Below are positions 51,002-60,574 of a DNA stretch of 64,000 nt, in pieces. Below the pieces are notes generated by a model. The model did no database searches. It saw nothing but the letters and a program-made list of their open reading frames with translations, and had not been told where the DNA came from. The stretch covers positions 542,442-606,441 of the forward strand of contig VZRS01000247.1 in the NCBI GenBank assembly GCA_013398055.1. Reading direction: 5' to 3'. Each line of letters starts with the position of its first letter. Within the stretch, counting starts at the first letter, position 1. Source of the stretch: Ifrita kowaldi (Eukaryota; Chordata; Aves; Passeriformes; Cinclosomatidae). The position numbers and the translations under genes were made by a program.

Positions 51002-51341
51002 AAAAAAAATGTGACTTCTAGTACACCAGCATGAGGAATTAATGTGGGAGTATCATCATCTGAGACTTTAGGAAAAGTGGTGAAATGTAGTGGGCATCTC
51101 CTCAGGGTGAAGTGCCTTTGGAAGGAAATATCTCTATTTATCCAACATAGAAACTGTCTGTATTGGCTGCATTTTTGAGTGACTTTAGTCAAGTTTCTAA
51201 CATCAATGAAGATTAAACCTAGTTTAAGGTAAATTCATGCACAATATGCTTTGAAAATATGAATTATTTGAATGGATTTATTTTAACATGTTTATATAAT
51301 GCACTTCAACACATCTGTCTCCAATCTTTTTTCTTCTTCAG

Positions 51342-51371
51342 GTATGGTGGGAGAGAAGTAAGCAGGGAGCA
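51342..51371 (+). CDS. candidate microexon (30 or 16 nt) with tandem donors
   Basis: A textbook acceptor (CAATCTTTTTTCTTCTTCAG) is followed after 16 nt by GAA/GTAAGC and after 30 nt by GCA/GTAAGC. Both donors are good. The 30-nt form reads VWWERSKQGA from phase 0 to phase 0. A second frame is also open, so coding status cannot be judged from so few codons. Confidence 0.15.
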
Positions 51372-53737
51372 GTAAGCAACCATTTCTGATATTACTTTCC
51401 TATTTCAGACTGTAATTGCTTTGTAATAAAATTATACCTAAAAAGGGGTTTTCATATGTTTTCATATCTTAGTTTATCAGAGTTTAAAGTGTCCAGTGCA
51501 TTTGGGTTTGTGTAATCATATCTGAGGTCATAAAAACATGAAATGTGAATCAGGATGTTGCTTGAAAGTTATCAGTTCAGGTGAAGTACCATGATAAATG
51601 GGCGTTTTATGCCAACATTATGCCAGAGCTTTATTCCTAACTTCATGCCAGAGCTGACTCTGACCTATGAAAATGAGGGTTCAGCTGGTGCATAAATATT
51701 CTACTCTTCTATGTAGCAAACACTAACAGTGTTGCACTAACGTTTTCAAATTATGGACTGTATCCAAACAAATCACTCTGAGCCAGTTTCTTACTTATAA
51801 GGCATCATACTTCAAAAACAGAGGAACAAAATTCTTATTGATCAGAATAAAAAGAAGGCCTGAAATGGAATCTGAATCACTGGACCTGTTTGCATCTAGT
51901 ATTACTGAACAAAAGAACATATCCTCTGTTTAGTAAAACACATGGATTTGTGCCCAGTAAAGACAGCTGCTATCAGAAAGCTCTTCAGGAGATAGACTTA
52001 GTTTTCTGTACTGATATCTTTGCTGTCTGAATAAATACTGAAAGGGTATAGCAGCCCTTGTGGTTTCCTGTCTTCATACTACTGAATTTTAATGTTCACA
52101 GAAAGAGTTAAAAGACTGTACTAATGGTATAGCACCATTCATGCACCAGGAATGCTGTTTTAACAGTGTAAACTCGTAACAAATTTTCCAACCAGTGCAA
52201 CTACTTACAGCTATTTAGAATAGTAATGTGATGTAATCTGAATATGGACAAACATTATATCCCTCTCTTGTAAGAGTCTTTTGGAGATTTACTAACACCT
52301 GGAACTTTTTCGCAGATATGCTTTCCCTTTAATCTGTTACTATTTTCTCAAAAACTGTGGGTCATTAATAAACAGTAGTATTTTTCAATGTAAAATCTTC
52401 AGTCGAGTTCAAAGGCCAAGACATACTAACTAACCCCCCAAAAAGAGCTTTTACACATATTCTGCAGCATAGCTTTCAATGAATAAGTTGACCTTTATCA
52501 AAAACAACCATAACAACAACAACAAAAAAGTGTGGATTAAGCCTAATGCTGGAAGTTAGAATGGGTAAATATACAGGCAAACTTAAGGTGAATAAACAGG
52601 GGCTTTTTTTTTTTTTTTTTCATCTTTGAAAGAGAATATTTTTTCTCTAGCCTCACAAGGTGTCGCTTCAAACTTTTAAATTTTGTTGTTCAAATTCACA
52701 TGAAACTGTATGAATTCCAAAACTCAAGAAAGATGTCAAAAATAGACAGATGTCCCTCTGATATTCTTGCATTTGTTCACAAATGATTTTCCAGAAGAGT
52801 GTACATGAGTTTTCAGTCATTCAATATAATCCAAAATTTCATTGCTTTTACTGGCAGAAAAGTTTATGTTTGATTTATTTTTCAAATAGAGTTCTTCTAA
52901 TTATCATAATACATGGAGTGGAGGGCCAGCTCTGGACCTACTGAACCTTGTTTCAATGGCAGATTAGTGAAAACCTTTACCTGGATTGCATTTTTCACAT
53001 CTGTAATCTTTATTTCGTTGCCATGCATCTTTTTTCTGTTGACTAAGTAGAATCTAAAAATAAAATTATGTTTCTATAGAAAAAAAATCATTAATTTATT
53101 CTTATCAAGTTTACAATGAGGAAGAAGCTACTGGTACAGAAAGTCCTCTGCTACAGATTGCTCATTGATAATGCTATGAAGGGGGAATACATTTAAATAA
53201 TTTGCTTATATCATTAGAAAGATTACATTCTAAGGGCAGCATATCTACTGGGTCATCTGTGTTAGCTGGTTTTTAATTATTTTGGGTAAATATCGCAACT
53301 TGTAATCAACTTCATTTTTTTCCTGAACACTCTAACTTCTATATAAAGGACCTAATAATTCTCATAAATGTAGTGTTTATTGCTGCTTATAGCGTCCTGT
53401 ATATAGCTTTACATAATCTGTCTTAGTAGAGTTATTTTGGCAGGCAACTTTGTTAGAAGTCGTCATGTGTTTACTACATTGCTGTTCCATGAGGCTTCCA
53501 AGAATGAATTATGTCTGAATCACAACCACTGGAAGTTTATTTCCATTCTTTTCTGTAGTTTTAACCAATACTTATCCCACAGGGATGGATAATAAAAGGC
53601 AGATTCTTGTTCATTATGCTTACTTAGTTTCCCTAAGTTGGCAGCTTTTAAAAATCGTGGTAGAAAAGCAATTCTTAAAGAATAGTATGACAAATGCCAT
53701 TTTGAAGTCCTGATTCCTCTTTTCTCTCCAGTCCCTC
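51372..53737. other. AT-rich single-copy DNA, no gene recognised
   Basis: It contains a 17-base T run at 52604-52620 and no recognised repeat family or exon. Confidence 0.55.
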
Positions 53738-54748
53738 ACTGAATGATGTCCTTTGAGTTATATAGATTGGTTATTGGACTCCAAAATTAACTGTTAATTT
53801 AATAAGGATGACAGCAATAAGTATAATAGATAGGTATATTTTGGTACTTTCCTTCTAAGTCCTGTACAGAATTCTCAGTTTTTCGAAGAATATTTAATTA
53901 ATGGGAAATGACTGCCCATTTTTCTGCTGTTTATTTGCAGCTATTGCTCCTCCCAGGCAAGCATAAAGAAAAATAATACATGTAAGGGTGGGGGTTATGT
54001 ACTTTTAAACCCTAATTATAGATTTTAAATTATTTTAAGCTTTTTTTTTTTTTATCTATGTGCTGTTTGCAGGAAAATAAATTAATTTAGTTTTGGGTGT
54101 TTTTTTCTGTAGCTATATGTTTAATACTGATAATTACTTCTAGGCAGAGCATATATCATTGAAAATATGTATCAGCTTAATATATTTACAGACTATGATG
54201 CCAGATTCAATGGAAACATAATGTAGAAAGAGATAACACCAATTTATCATAAAATATCCGGATATTTTAAGATGGCAGCAGTATCTCTTCTATTTGAGCA
54301 CTGCATTGTTTTATCTTAGAATATTGCACAATTGGCATATATAATAGTTTCTACTTTTTAAAAGAAAATGGAATTATGATTATTTTTTTGGCCTCCAGTG
54401 GAACTGCAATAGCTATTAGACAGGTGATAGGTATTACCTAATTGATTACTTTTTAATAGTTAATAATTTTAAACTAAGTGTTTGACATTCAATATTCAAC
54501 AGTAAGGTTCTGCATATTGGGAAGTCTGAAGTTAACTGCAGTACTAAGCCTGGTTAAATTAATGTGGTCAATTGGATCTCTTCCTGTTTATGTTCTTTAC
54601 ACAGGTTTTTATCCATTTTTCACAACTGCATATACACCTGCAGAGCTCTGGGCGCTAATCTTGCCTTGTTTGAACAAACAGCAAGATACTGATGTATATG
54701 TCTCTTGGCATTTAGAAGTTTAAGAGGCTTAATTCTTTTATAAATTTT
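53738..54748. repeat. 1011-bp duplicated block, copy 1
   Basis: Identical by eye to 54750-55760, with a constant offset of 1012 and equal homopolymer lengths (for example a 13-T run in both). It is separated from copy 2 only by an N. It is best explained as the same genomic segment present at the ends of two contigs that were joined without merging. Confidence 0.95.
54605..54723 (+). CDS. candidate terminal exon (repeated at 55617-55735)
   Basis: A strong acceptor (CTTCCTGTTTATGTTCTTTACACAG) is followed by an open frame that includes YPFFTTAYTPAELWALIL and QQDTDVYVSWHLEV and ends at a TAA. Composition is protein-like. No clear AATAAA follows closely, and the frame is also open upstream of the acceptor. 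The identical copy at 55617-55735 arises from the duplicated block and should not be counted as a second exon. The product is not recognised. Confidence 0.15.
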
Positions 54749-54749
54749 N
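54749..54749. other. single N, contig join
   Basis: The only ambiguous base in the window. It sits exactly between the two identical 1011-bp blocks. Confidence 0.97.
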
Positions 54750-55760
54750 ACTGAATGATGTCCTTTGAGTTATATAGATTGGTTATTGGACTCCAAAATT
54801 AACTGTTAATTTAATAAGGATGACAGCAATAAGTATAATAGATAGGTATATTTTGGTACTTTCCTTCTAAGTCCTGTACAGAATTCTCAGTTTTTCGAAG
54901 AATATTTAATTAATGGGAAATGACTGCCCATTTTTCTGCTGTTTATTTGCAGCTATTGCTCCTCCCAGGCAAGCATAAAGAAAAATAATACATGTAAGGG
55001 TGGGGGTTATGTACTTTTAAACCCTAATTATAGATTTTAAATTATTTTAAGCTTTTTTTTTTTTTATCTATGTGCTGTTTGCAGGAAAATAAATTAATTT
55101 AGTTTTGGGTGTTTTTTTCTGTAGCTATATGTTTAATACTGATAATTACTTCTAGGCAGAGCATATATCATTGAAAATATGTATCAGCTTAATATATTTA
55201 CAGACTATGATGCCAGATTCAATGGAAACATAATGTAGAAAGAGATAACACCAATTTATCATAAAATATCCGGATATTTTAAGATGGCAGCAGTATCTCT
55301 TCTATTTGAGCACTGCATTGTTTTATCTTAGAATATTGCACAATTGGCATATATAATAGTTTCTACTTTTTAAAAGAAAATGGAATTATGATTATTTTTT
55401 TGGCCTCCAGTGGAACTGCAATAGCTATTAGACAGGTGATAGGTATTACCTAATTGATTACTTTTTAATAGTTAATAATTTTAAACTAAGTGTTTGACAT
55501 TCAATATTCAACAGTAAGGTTCTGCATATTGGGAAGTCTGAAGTTAACTGCAGTACTAAGCCTGGTTAAATTAATGTGGTCAATTGGATCTCTTCCTGTT
55601 TATGTTCTTTACACAGGTTTTTATCCATTTTTCACAACTGCATATACACCTGCAGAGCTCTGGGCGCTAATCTTGCCTTGTTTGAACAAACAGCAAGATA
55701 CTGATGTATATGTCTCTTGGCATTTAGAAGTTTAAGAGGCTTAATTCTTTTATAAATTTT
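54750..55760. repeat. 1011-bp duplicated block, copy 2
   Basis: Second copy of the block at 53738-54748. Unique sequence resumes at GCTTGGAATG (55761). Confidence 0.95.
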
Positions 55761-56947
55761 GCTTGGAATGAAAAAGAACTGCAGACTTCAGAGAGAAGTG
55801 CTTAGACCTCACAAGATGGTAAATAATTCCTTCCATTGGAATGTTCTTTGGGGCAAGCTTACCTTAAATAGGTAGTGTGTATGAATATGGTCTGTGGGCA
55901 TCTCTCCAGGTTCCCCTGCCCATGTTGCATAGGTGCTTGATGCAGTTCCCCTCACAGAGCACTTCCTGTTGTCTAGGGATGCACTTTGCATCACCAAGCG
56001 TTGCAAAGAAACCTTAACATGCCTGACAGTCAGGTGTTTACACTCCTGTTGATACACATACAAAAAGTAGGGAGTATTTTATTTCCTAAGGGTACATTCT
56101 TCCTATGCTTTTCACACTACAGTTTGAGCTGATTCTAGAATATTGGCAACGCTGTAGGATATAGGAAGAATCTAACAAATCCTGGCACTTTGAGATTGGC
56201 AGAAATCTGTGCACATTATATTAAACATAAATGAATATTACAATGTTTCCTTTGCCTAATAAAATTAAACTGTTTGACAGTTATTGCCATGCTGGAATTA
56301 GATGCTCAGGTTAAACCACATGTTGGACAAAAAAGGAATTAGAGTCTAAATTCCCTAGAAAAATCTCCTTACAATTTTTGTCTGCTGTACATCATTCTCT
56401 TCATGCATAGTCAAAAATCAATAAACAATATTGCAATTACTTTCTTGTAAATATATAATACAAACCCCAGAGTTACAAAAAGGAGAGGGTTTCAATGCAA
56501 ATGCTCATGTTTGCTAGTTTTAGTTTTAATTCAAGAATCATTCCAATACACAGTAGCAGCTGGGGGAGAAAAATTCAACAAAATTTCTTGCAAGAAAATA
56601 CAATATAACATAGAATAAATGCAAAAGCTTCTGATCACCCTAAGCAGCACCTGGGTTAGTACCTGTAGTGGTTGTCCTGATGTCTGTGTTTTAAGCTTTT
56701 AACTAACTTTAGTTAAATGGGCTCTTTGGTGTACCAGGATGCATATGACTGGGATACGAATAAAAGAAATAAACAACAGAGATTGGCATATGGTTGATGG
56801 CACATGCATCCTATGATTTTTGTAATACCATTTTTTAATCTATTTTAACATTCAAGACCAGTAAAAATCTTAAAACAGAAATAGAATTTTCTCACTGGAT
56901 TTGGAACTTTGTGAAGGTTCTCTTTTCTATTATTTTTTACATTGCAG
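55761..56947. other. AT-rich single-copy DNA, no gene recognised
   Basis: A minus-strand frame at 55809-56063 lacks start or splice support. No repeat family is recognised. Confidence 0.55.
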
Positions 56948-57060
56948 AAAGTATATTAAAAACCCCCACCACTGTAGGCCTTAATTGTCATATGCACAAT
57001 CAGCAATGTTTAAGTGGACCCTGTGGAATTTGGGCCGAAACCAAACCAATCAGTTACAAG
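56948..57060 (+). CDS. candidate internal exon (113 nt, unidentified)
   Basis: A strong acceptor (TTTTCTATTATTTTTTACATTGCAG) precedes an interval open in one frame. The frame encodes SILKTPTTVGLNCHMHNQQ, then CLSGPCGIWAETKPISYK. It ends at AAG/GTATTT, a weaker donor. Three Cys, His and Gly in a short span give it a secreted or extracellular look. Entry is phase 1 and exit phase 0. The protein is not recognised. Conserved non-coding sequence or chance are alternatives. Confidence 0.22.
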
Positions 57061-57338
57061 GTATTTTTCTTTTCTATTATATGTTCTTCTGCAATATTTG
57101 CATAAATGTAACCATGCTGTCCGTCTTTTAACTTTCACTCAATTAATTATGCTCCCAGCCCCCTGCTGATGGACAAAAATGAGGCTTCATCTGCAAATAG
57201 CTTCAGCAGTTTACAGCTTATTAAATGCCAAAATCTAGTTAAGACGGTTTGAGAATTCTCCCGTCAGGCATTTCAACATGCCAGTTTTAACACAAAACTC
57301 TTATTAAAAGGGAAAAAGTGAACCCACTAACACAAGAT

Positions 57339-57362
57339 GGGGGAGTGGGGGTGGGAGGAGGG
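57339..57362 (+). other. G-quadruplex motif
   Basis: GGGGGAGTGGGGGTGGGAGG, continuing AGGG, has four runs of at least three G with loops of three, one and four bases. This is the classical intramolecular G-quadruplex pattern, within AT-rich DNA. Confidence 0.7.
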
Positions 57363-58935
57363 AGAATGAAATGGAATAAGGGTATTGAACAGGTAAGAAT
57401 CCTCTACAAATCATGTATTTAGCATATGTGGCACAAACAAAGTATGTTTTAATTGATTCCCCTAATGATGAAAAGCATTGGAAGAGATACCAATTGACAA
57501 CAAAATGACCCCTACAAATTGCAAACAGCTTTAGTCTACAATATCCCCTTTTATAATCTTTATAAAAGTCTGAACAAGCCTTGAAATAAGCAGATTACAT
57601 AGTAAAGTATTCTTAAAAAATAACTTTTCTATGACTCTTTTTGACAGGTTTTGCATTTTGCATCAAGCATCTGGTGCTTTCATTTTTCAGTACATAGTGT
57701 TCTGGTATACTTTATACCATGCTGGGTTTATTCCTGATTTAAAACAGAAATAGAGAAGCAGTATGGGATACAGGAAGATTGAAGTGTGCCATGCTCCAAG
57801 ATAAATTCAATACATAGTTTTAGGCTATAACCTTGACCAGATCACTTAACGTGCTTGAACTTTAAGCAGTCTCTTTAAAACTGGATATAGTCAAGAGCTC
57901 ATTGAAGAATAAATTTTATGCCTGAATGTCAGCTTCTCATCTTGAATAGATTATGAAAAGAGAACTAACGAAATTTCTCTTCCATAATGCAAGCTAGGTT
58001 TAATTGTTTCCGTTTATTTTTGCTGTTAGCTTATAAATATTTCTTTAGCTGGCTATTGTTAGTGATATAGATATAAAATTTCCAGACTAAAAAAGAAAGA
58101 GACAAATACAAATTTTAAATTTAAATTTAAAAATATATTATTTCAGTTGCATTTGTGAAGAACATAATTTCAATTTTTTTTTTTTTGTTATTCTGTGGGG
58201 GAAGGATAACATCCAAGCTGAAAGAGAAAGGATTTTTTTTCCTAAAAATTTCTGACATATTATCTGGGTTATTGTGACATATTTTGTCGTGTTTGTTGTC
58301 TCACGTTATAAACTAAAGTGACTGAGCTGAACATGACATGATGATTCATGACAGAAATGTCAGAAATTAAGATAAAGAAGTATAATTCATGTCCAGTCAT
58401 ATAGCAATTAACAGTTCTCTTATAAAATTCTTAGATTTTTCATGTTTAATGAAATGGAGAAAACCCCACAGTGTAAAATGTTGTATCAGCTTCCCATCTT
58501 AATATTGTATTTAATTTCTGAAGATTTATTTCAAAGTCGTATACAGTAATGACCCTATTGTGTAGAAGTGTAGTGAAATTTGGTGATCTGTATTAAGAGA
58601 ACAATTCCTCAACAAGCAGACACAACACTCAGGCTGTTCCACATGAAATGCCCCTCGTGCATCTGCTTTCCATAGTCTGAATTCCCACTGTACTGGTGAA
58701 AGAGCATCAGCCTTCTCCTTTGCGTAAATAAATGTACCTTCAAGCAGAGTCTTCTCACAGTCAGAATAAAGGGCGCACATGAAATACACCCCTGTTTTGC
58801 ACAATTCTGTTGTTGCTAAACTTCCCCAAAGTGTTTAAAATATCAGAAAAGAAGAAATGTATGAAAGATGATGGAACATCTGTCTTCCTTTCTAATATAT
58901 CAATATATCTCCTTAATTATGTCTCTCAAAGCTGA

Positions 58936-59032
58936 TGTTTGTTTTGCTTTTGTTTGGGTTTTGGTTTTGCTTTTTTTTTTCATTTGGTTGTTTTGATTTT
59001 GGTTGTGGTTTTTGGATTTTTTTTTGTTTTTA
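58936..59032. repeat. T/G-rich simple repeat
   Basis: GTTTGTTTTGCTTTTGTTTG followed by GGTTTTGG and long T runs over about 97 bp. Low complexity. Confidence 0.85.
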
Positions 59033-59834
59033 TGTTAGATTCTTTTAGGTACAGTGATGGAAGCAATTACTGAGGACATTTTTTAGACATAGCAATGCCC
59101 TTATAGCAGACCTGTAGGAGGGTGGCTGATAACCACTGCTTCAAAACACTGTAGTAAAAAGGTACAGAAATAATTGTAGGAGAAACGGGCAAAAGAGAGA
59201 TTGAGTCTAACAGGAGTGGTGGAATAGCTTCAGGCAACACAATAAAAAAACTGGACTTAGGATGTAATCAAGAGTGACAGAAGAAGAGTGGGGGTGGTGG
59301 TAGTGGTTCCAAAGGCTTAGGAGGAAAGATAAAGTGGTCATTTTCCTGACATCTGTGTTAACTCACAACTGGCCTATAGACGAAAAGTATATTTTTCCAC
59401 TTTCAAATTTCTGTGGTTTAGCATCATGGTGGAAAGTATGCCCTGGAGACCAAAGTCTTGTCATCCATGCTGGGTAGTGACATTGAGTTCTTCTGCATGC
59501 ATTCCACCTCTTCTCGTTTGGTACTGTCATAGATGGACCACTTCTAGGCATGACATGGTAGGTTATGCTCTGCCAATCAGTGTGCCAATTAATGCCAGTT
59601 ACACAGATATGTTTTGTGAGATGAGTACTCCTGGAACTGATGAATGGCAGAAAATACTGGAGGGCAGTGCTGGAAATATCAGTGGGTTTGACAAAGTGTA
59701 AAAATTAGGATTATCTTGAATGCTTGTTAACCTGTTCTAAAGAAATTTCAAAAAGAAGGTATTTTCTGTTTAAGTTGTTTTGGGTTAGGAACAAAATTTC
59801 ATACAGAATATGGCTGTGAATAAAATTCATTGAG

Positions 59835-59840
59835 GTTCAT
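59835..59840. repeat. target-site duplication, left copy (GTTCAT)
   Basis: GTTCAT immediately before the LTR start TGTCGGGG. It is repeated exactly after the LTR end. Confidence 0.9.
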
Positions 59841-60032
59841 TGTCGGGGTCTCCTGGACTCTGGGCTGCCCGGTGGCCCTGAGTAGGAGCCGACAATTTCG
59901 CGGCCGAGGACCCGAAATGTCTAATGGCTGTGGCGAGCTCACCGCGTGGCGAGGGCTGAGCTGAGCGCCAGGAAGGCAGGCAGAGGCGGAGGGAATAAAG
60001 GAGCTGAGAAGGGCTTCTTCCGCAGGAAAGGG

Positions 60033-60038
60033 TTTATT
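60033..60038 (-). terminator. LTR polyadenylation signal AATAAA
   Basis: AATAAA on the minus strand, about 75 bases downstream of the TATA-like element at 60109-60115, as expected at the end of the R region. Confidence 0.75.
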
Positions 60039-60108
60039 GAAGAAACGCAGGGGAGAAGGCAGTGGAGACGTGGAGCAAAAAGAAGCGCAGGGAGCACGGG
60101 ACCGCAAC

Positions 60109-60115
60109 TTAAATA
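60109..60115 (-). promoter_or_regulatory. LTR TATA-like box
   Basis: TATTTAA on the minus strand within TGCTGTATTTAAGTTGCGG, correctly placed upstream of the polyadenylation signal for a U3/R boundary near 60085. Confidence 0.6.
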
Positions 60116-60568
60116 CAGCAACAAATCTCAGGGCGTGGTTAACCACTGGTGAATTAAGGAATGACAAGCAAATGACAGGGGACAAATGGCAGAATTTTGG
60201 GGGAGGGAGAATCAGGATACAACAAATGGGGAGCAGCAAACAAGAGAAGTTTCCAGAAGCTAATGTAATATGCAACAGGCAAAATTAATAAACATAAAAC
60301 ATAAACCCAATCAAATTGTGTGCTCAACTGAAGCTTCTAGAATGGGGAGGGAGGAAACCAAAGGGTGCCTCCTAGGGTTAACGCCTACCAGGCGTTCCCT
60401 TTTGACTGACAGGCCCCTTAGGGCTGTCCCTGTGGGGTGACTGATGTGCTCTCTGCAGCTCCCGGGCTGCTTCCAATGGATTCTTCATCCAGGCAGTCAT
60501 TGTCTCTTGGTGGATAACGGACCCAAGAGATCAGCTCCGGGCCAGAGGGCACCTGAGCCACCGCCACA

Positions 60569-60574
60569 GTTCAT
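60569..60574. repeat. target-site duplication, right copy (GTTCAT)
   Basis: GTTCAT directly after the LTR end ...CCGCCACA. It matches the left copy in all six bases. Confidence 0.9.

Larger units (their letters stand above)
57061..59840. other. single-copy DNA, possible conserved non-coding element, T/G tract
   Basis: The part at 57120-57300 has balanced composition, a TTAATTA homeodomain-type core and few homopolymers. It could be a conserved element (inference). A G-quadruplex motif follows at 57339 and a T/G-rich tract lies at 58936-59032. Overlapping opposite frames at 58526-58804 and 59363-59701 have no identifiable product. Confidence 0.45.
59841..60568 (-). mobile_element. solo LTR of a class II (ERVK-like) endogenous retrovirus, minus orientation
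   Basis: A 728-bp element with TG...CA ends (plus strand TGTCGGGGTC ... CACCGCCACA), flanked by a perfect 6-bp direct repeat, GTTCAT. It is clearly more GC-rich than its surroundings. Read on the minus strand it shows a U3 of about 480 bp, a TATA-like TATTTAA at 60109-60115, then an AATAAA signal at 60033-60038 in CTTCAATAAACCCTTTCC, and a U5 of roughly 170-190 bp ending CCCCGACA. There is no gag, pol or env beside it, so the provirus was lost by LTR-LTR recombination. Six-base duplications are usual for alpha/beta-type avian elements. Perfect ends and duplication suggest a fairly recent insertion. Frames inside it (including a 158-codon one) are not genes. Confidence 0.93.

Noticed and set aside
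59799..60275. 158-codon minus-strand open frame
   Set aside because: It lies across the solo LTR U5/R and the genomic flank. No retroviral protein is encoded in an LTR.
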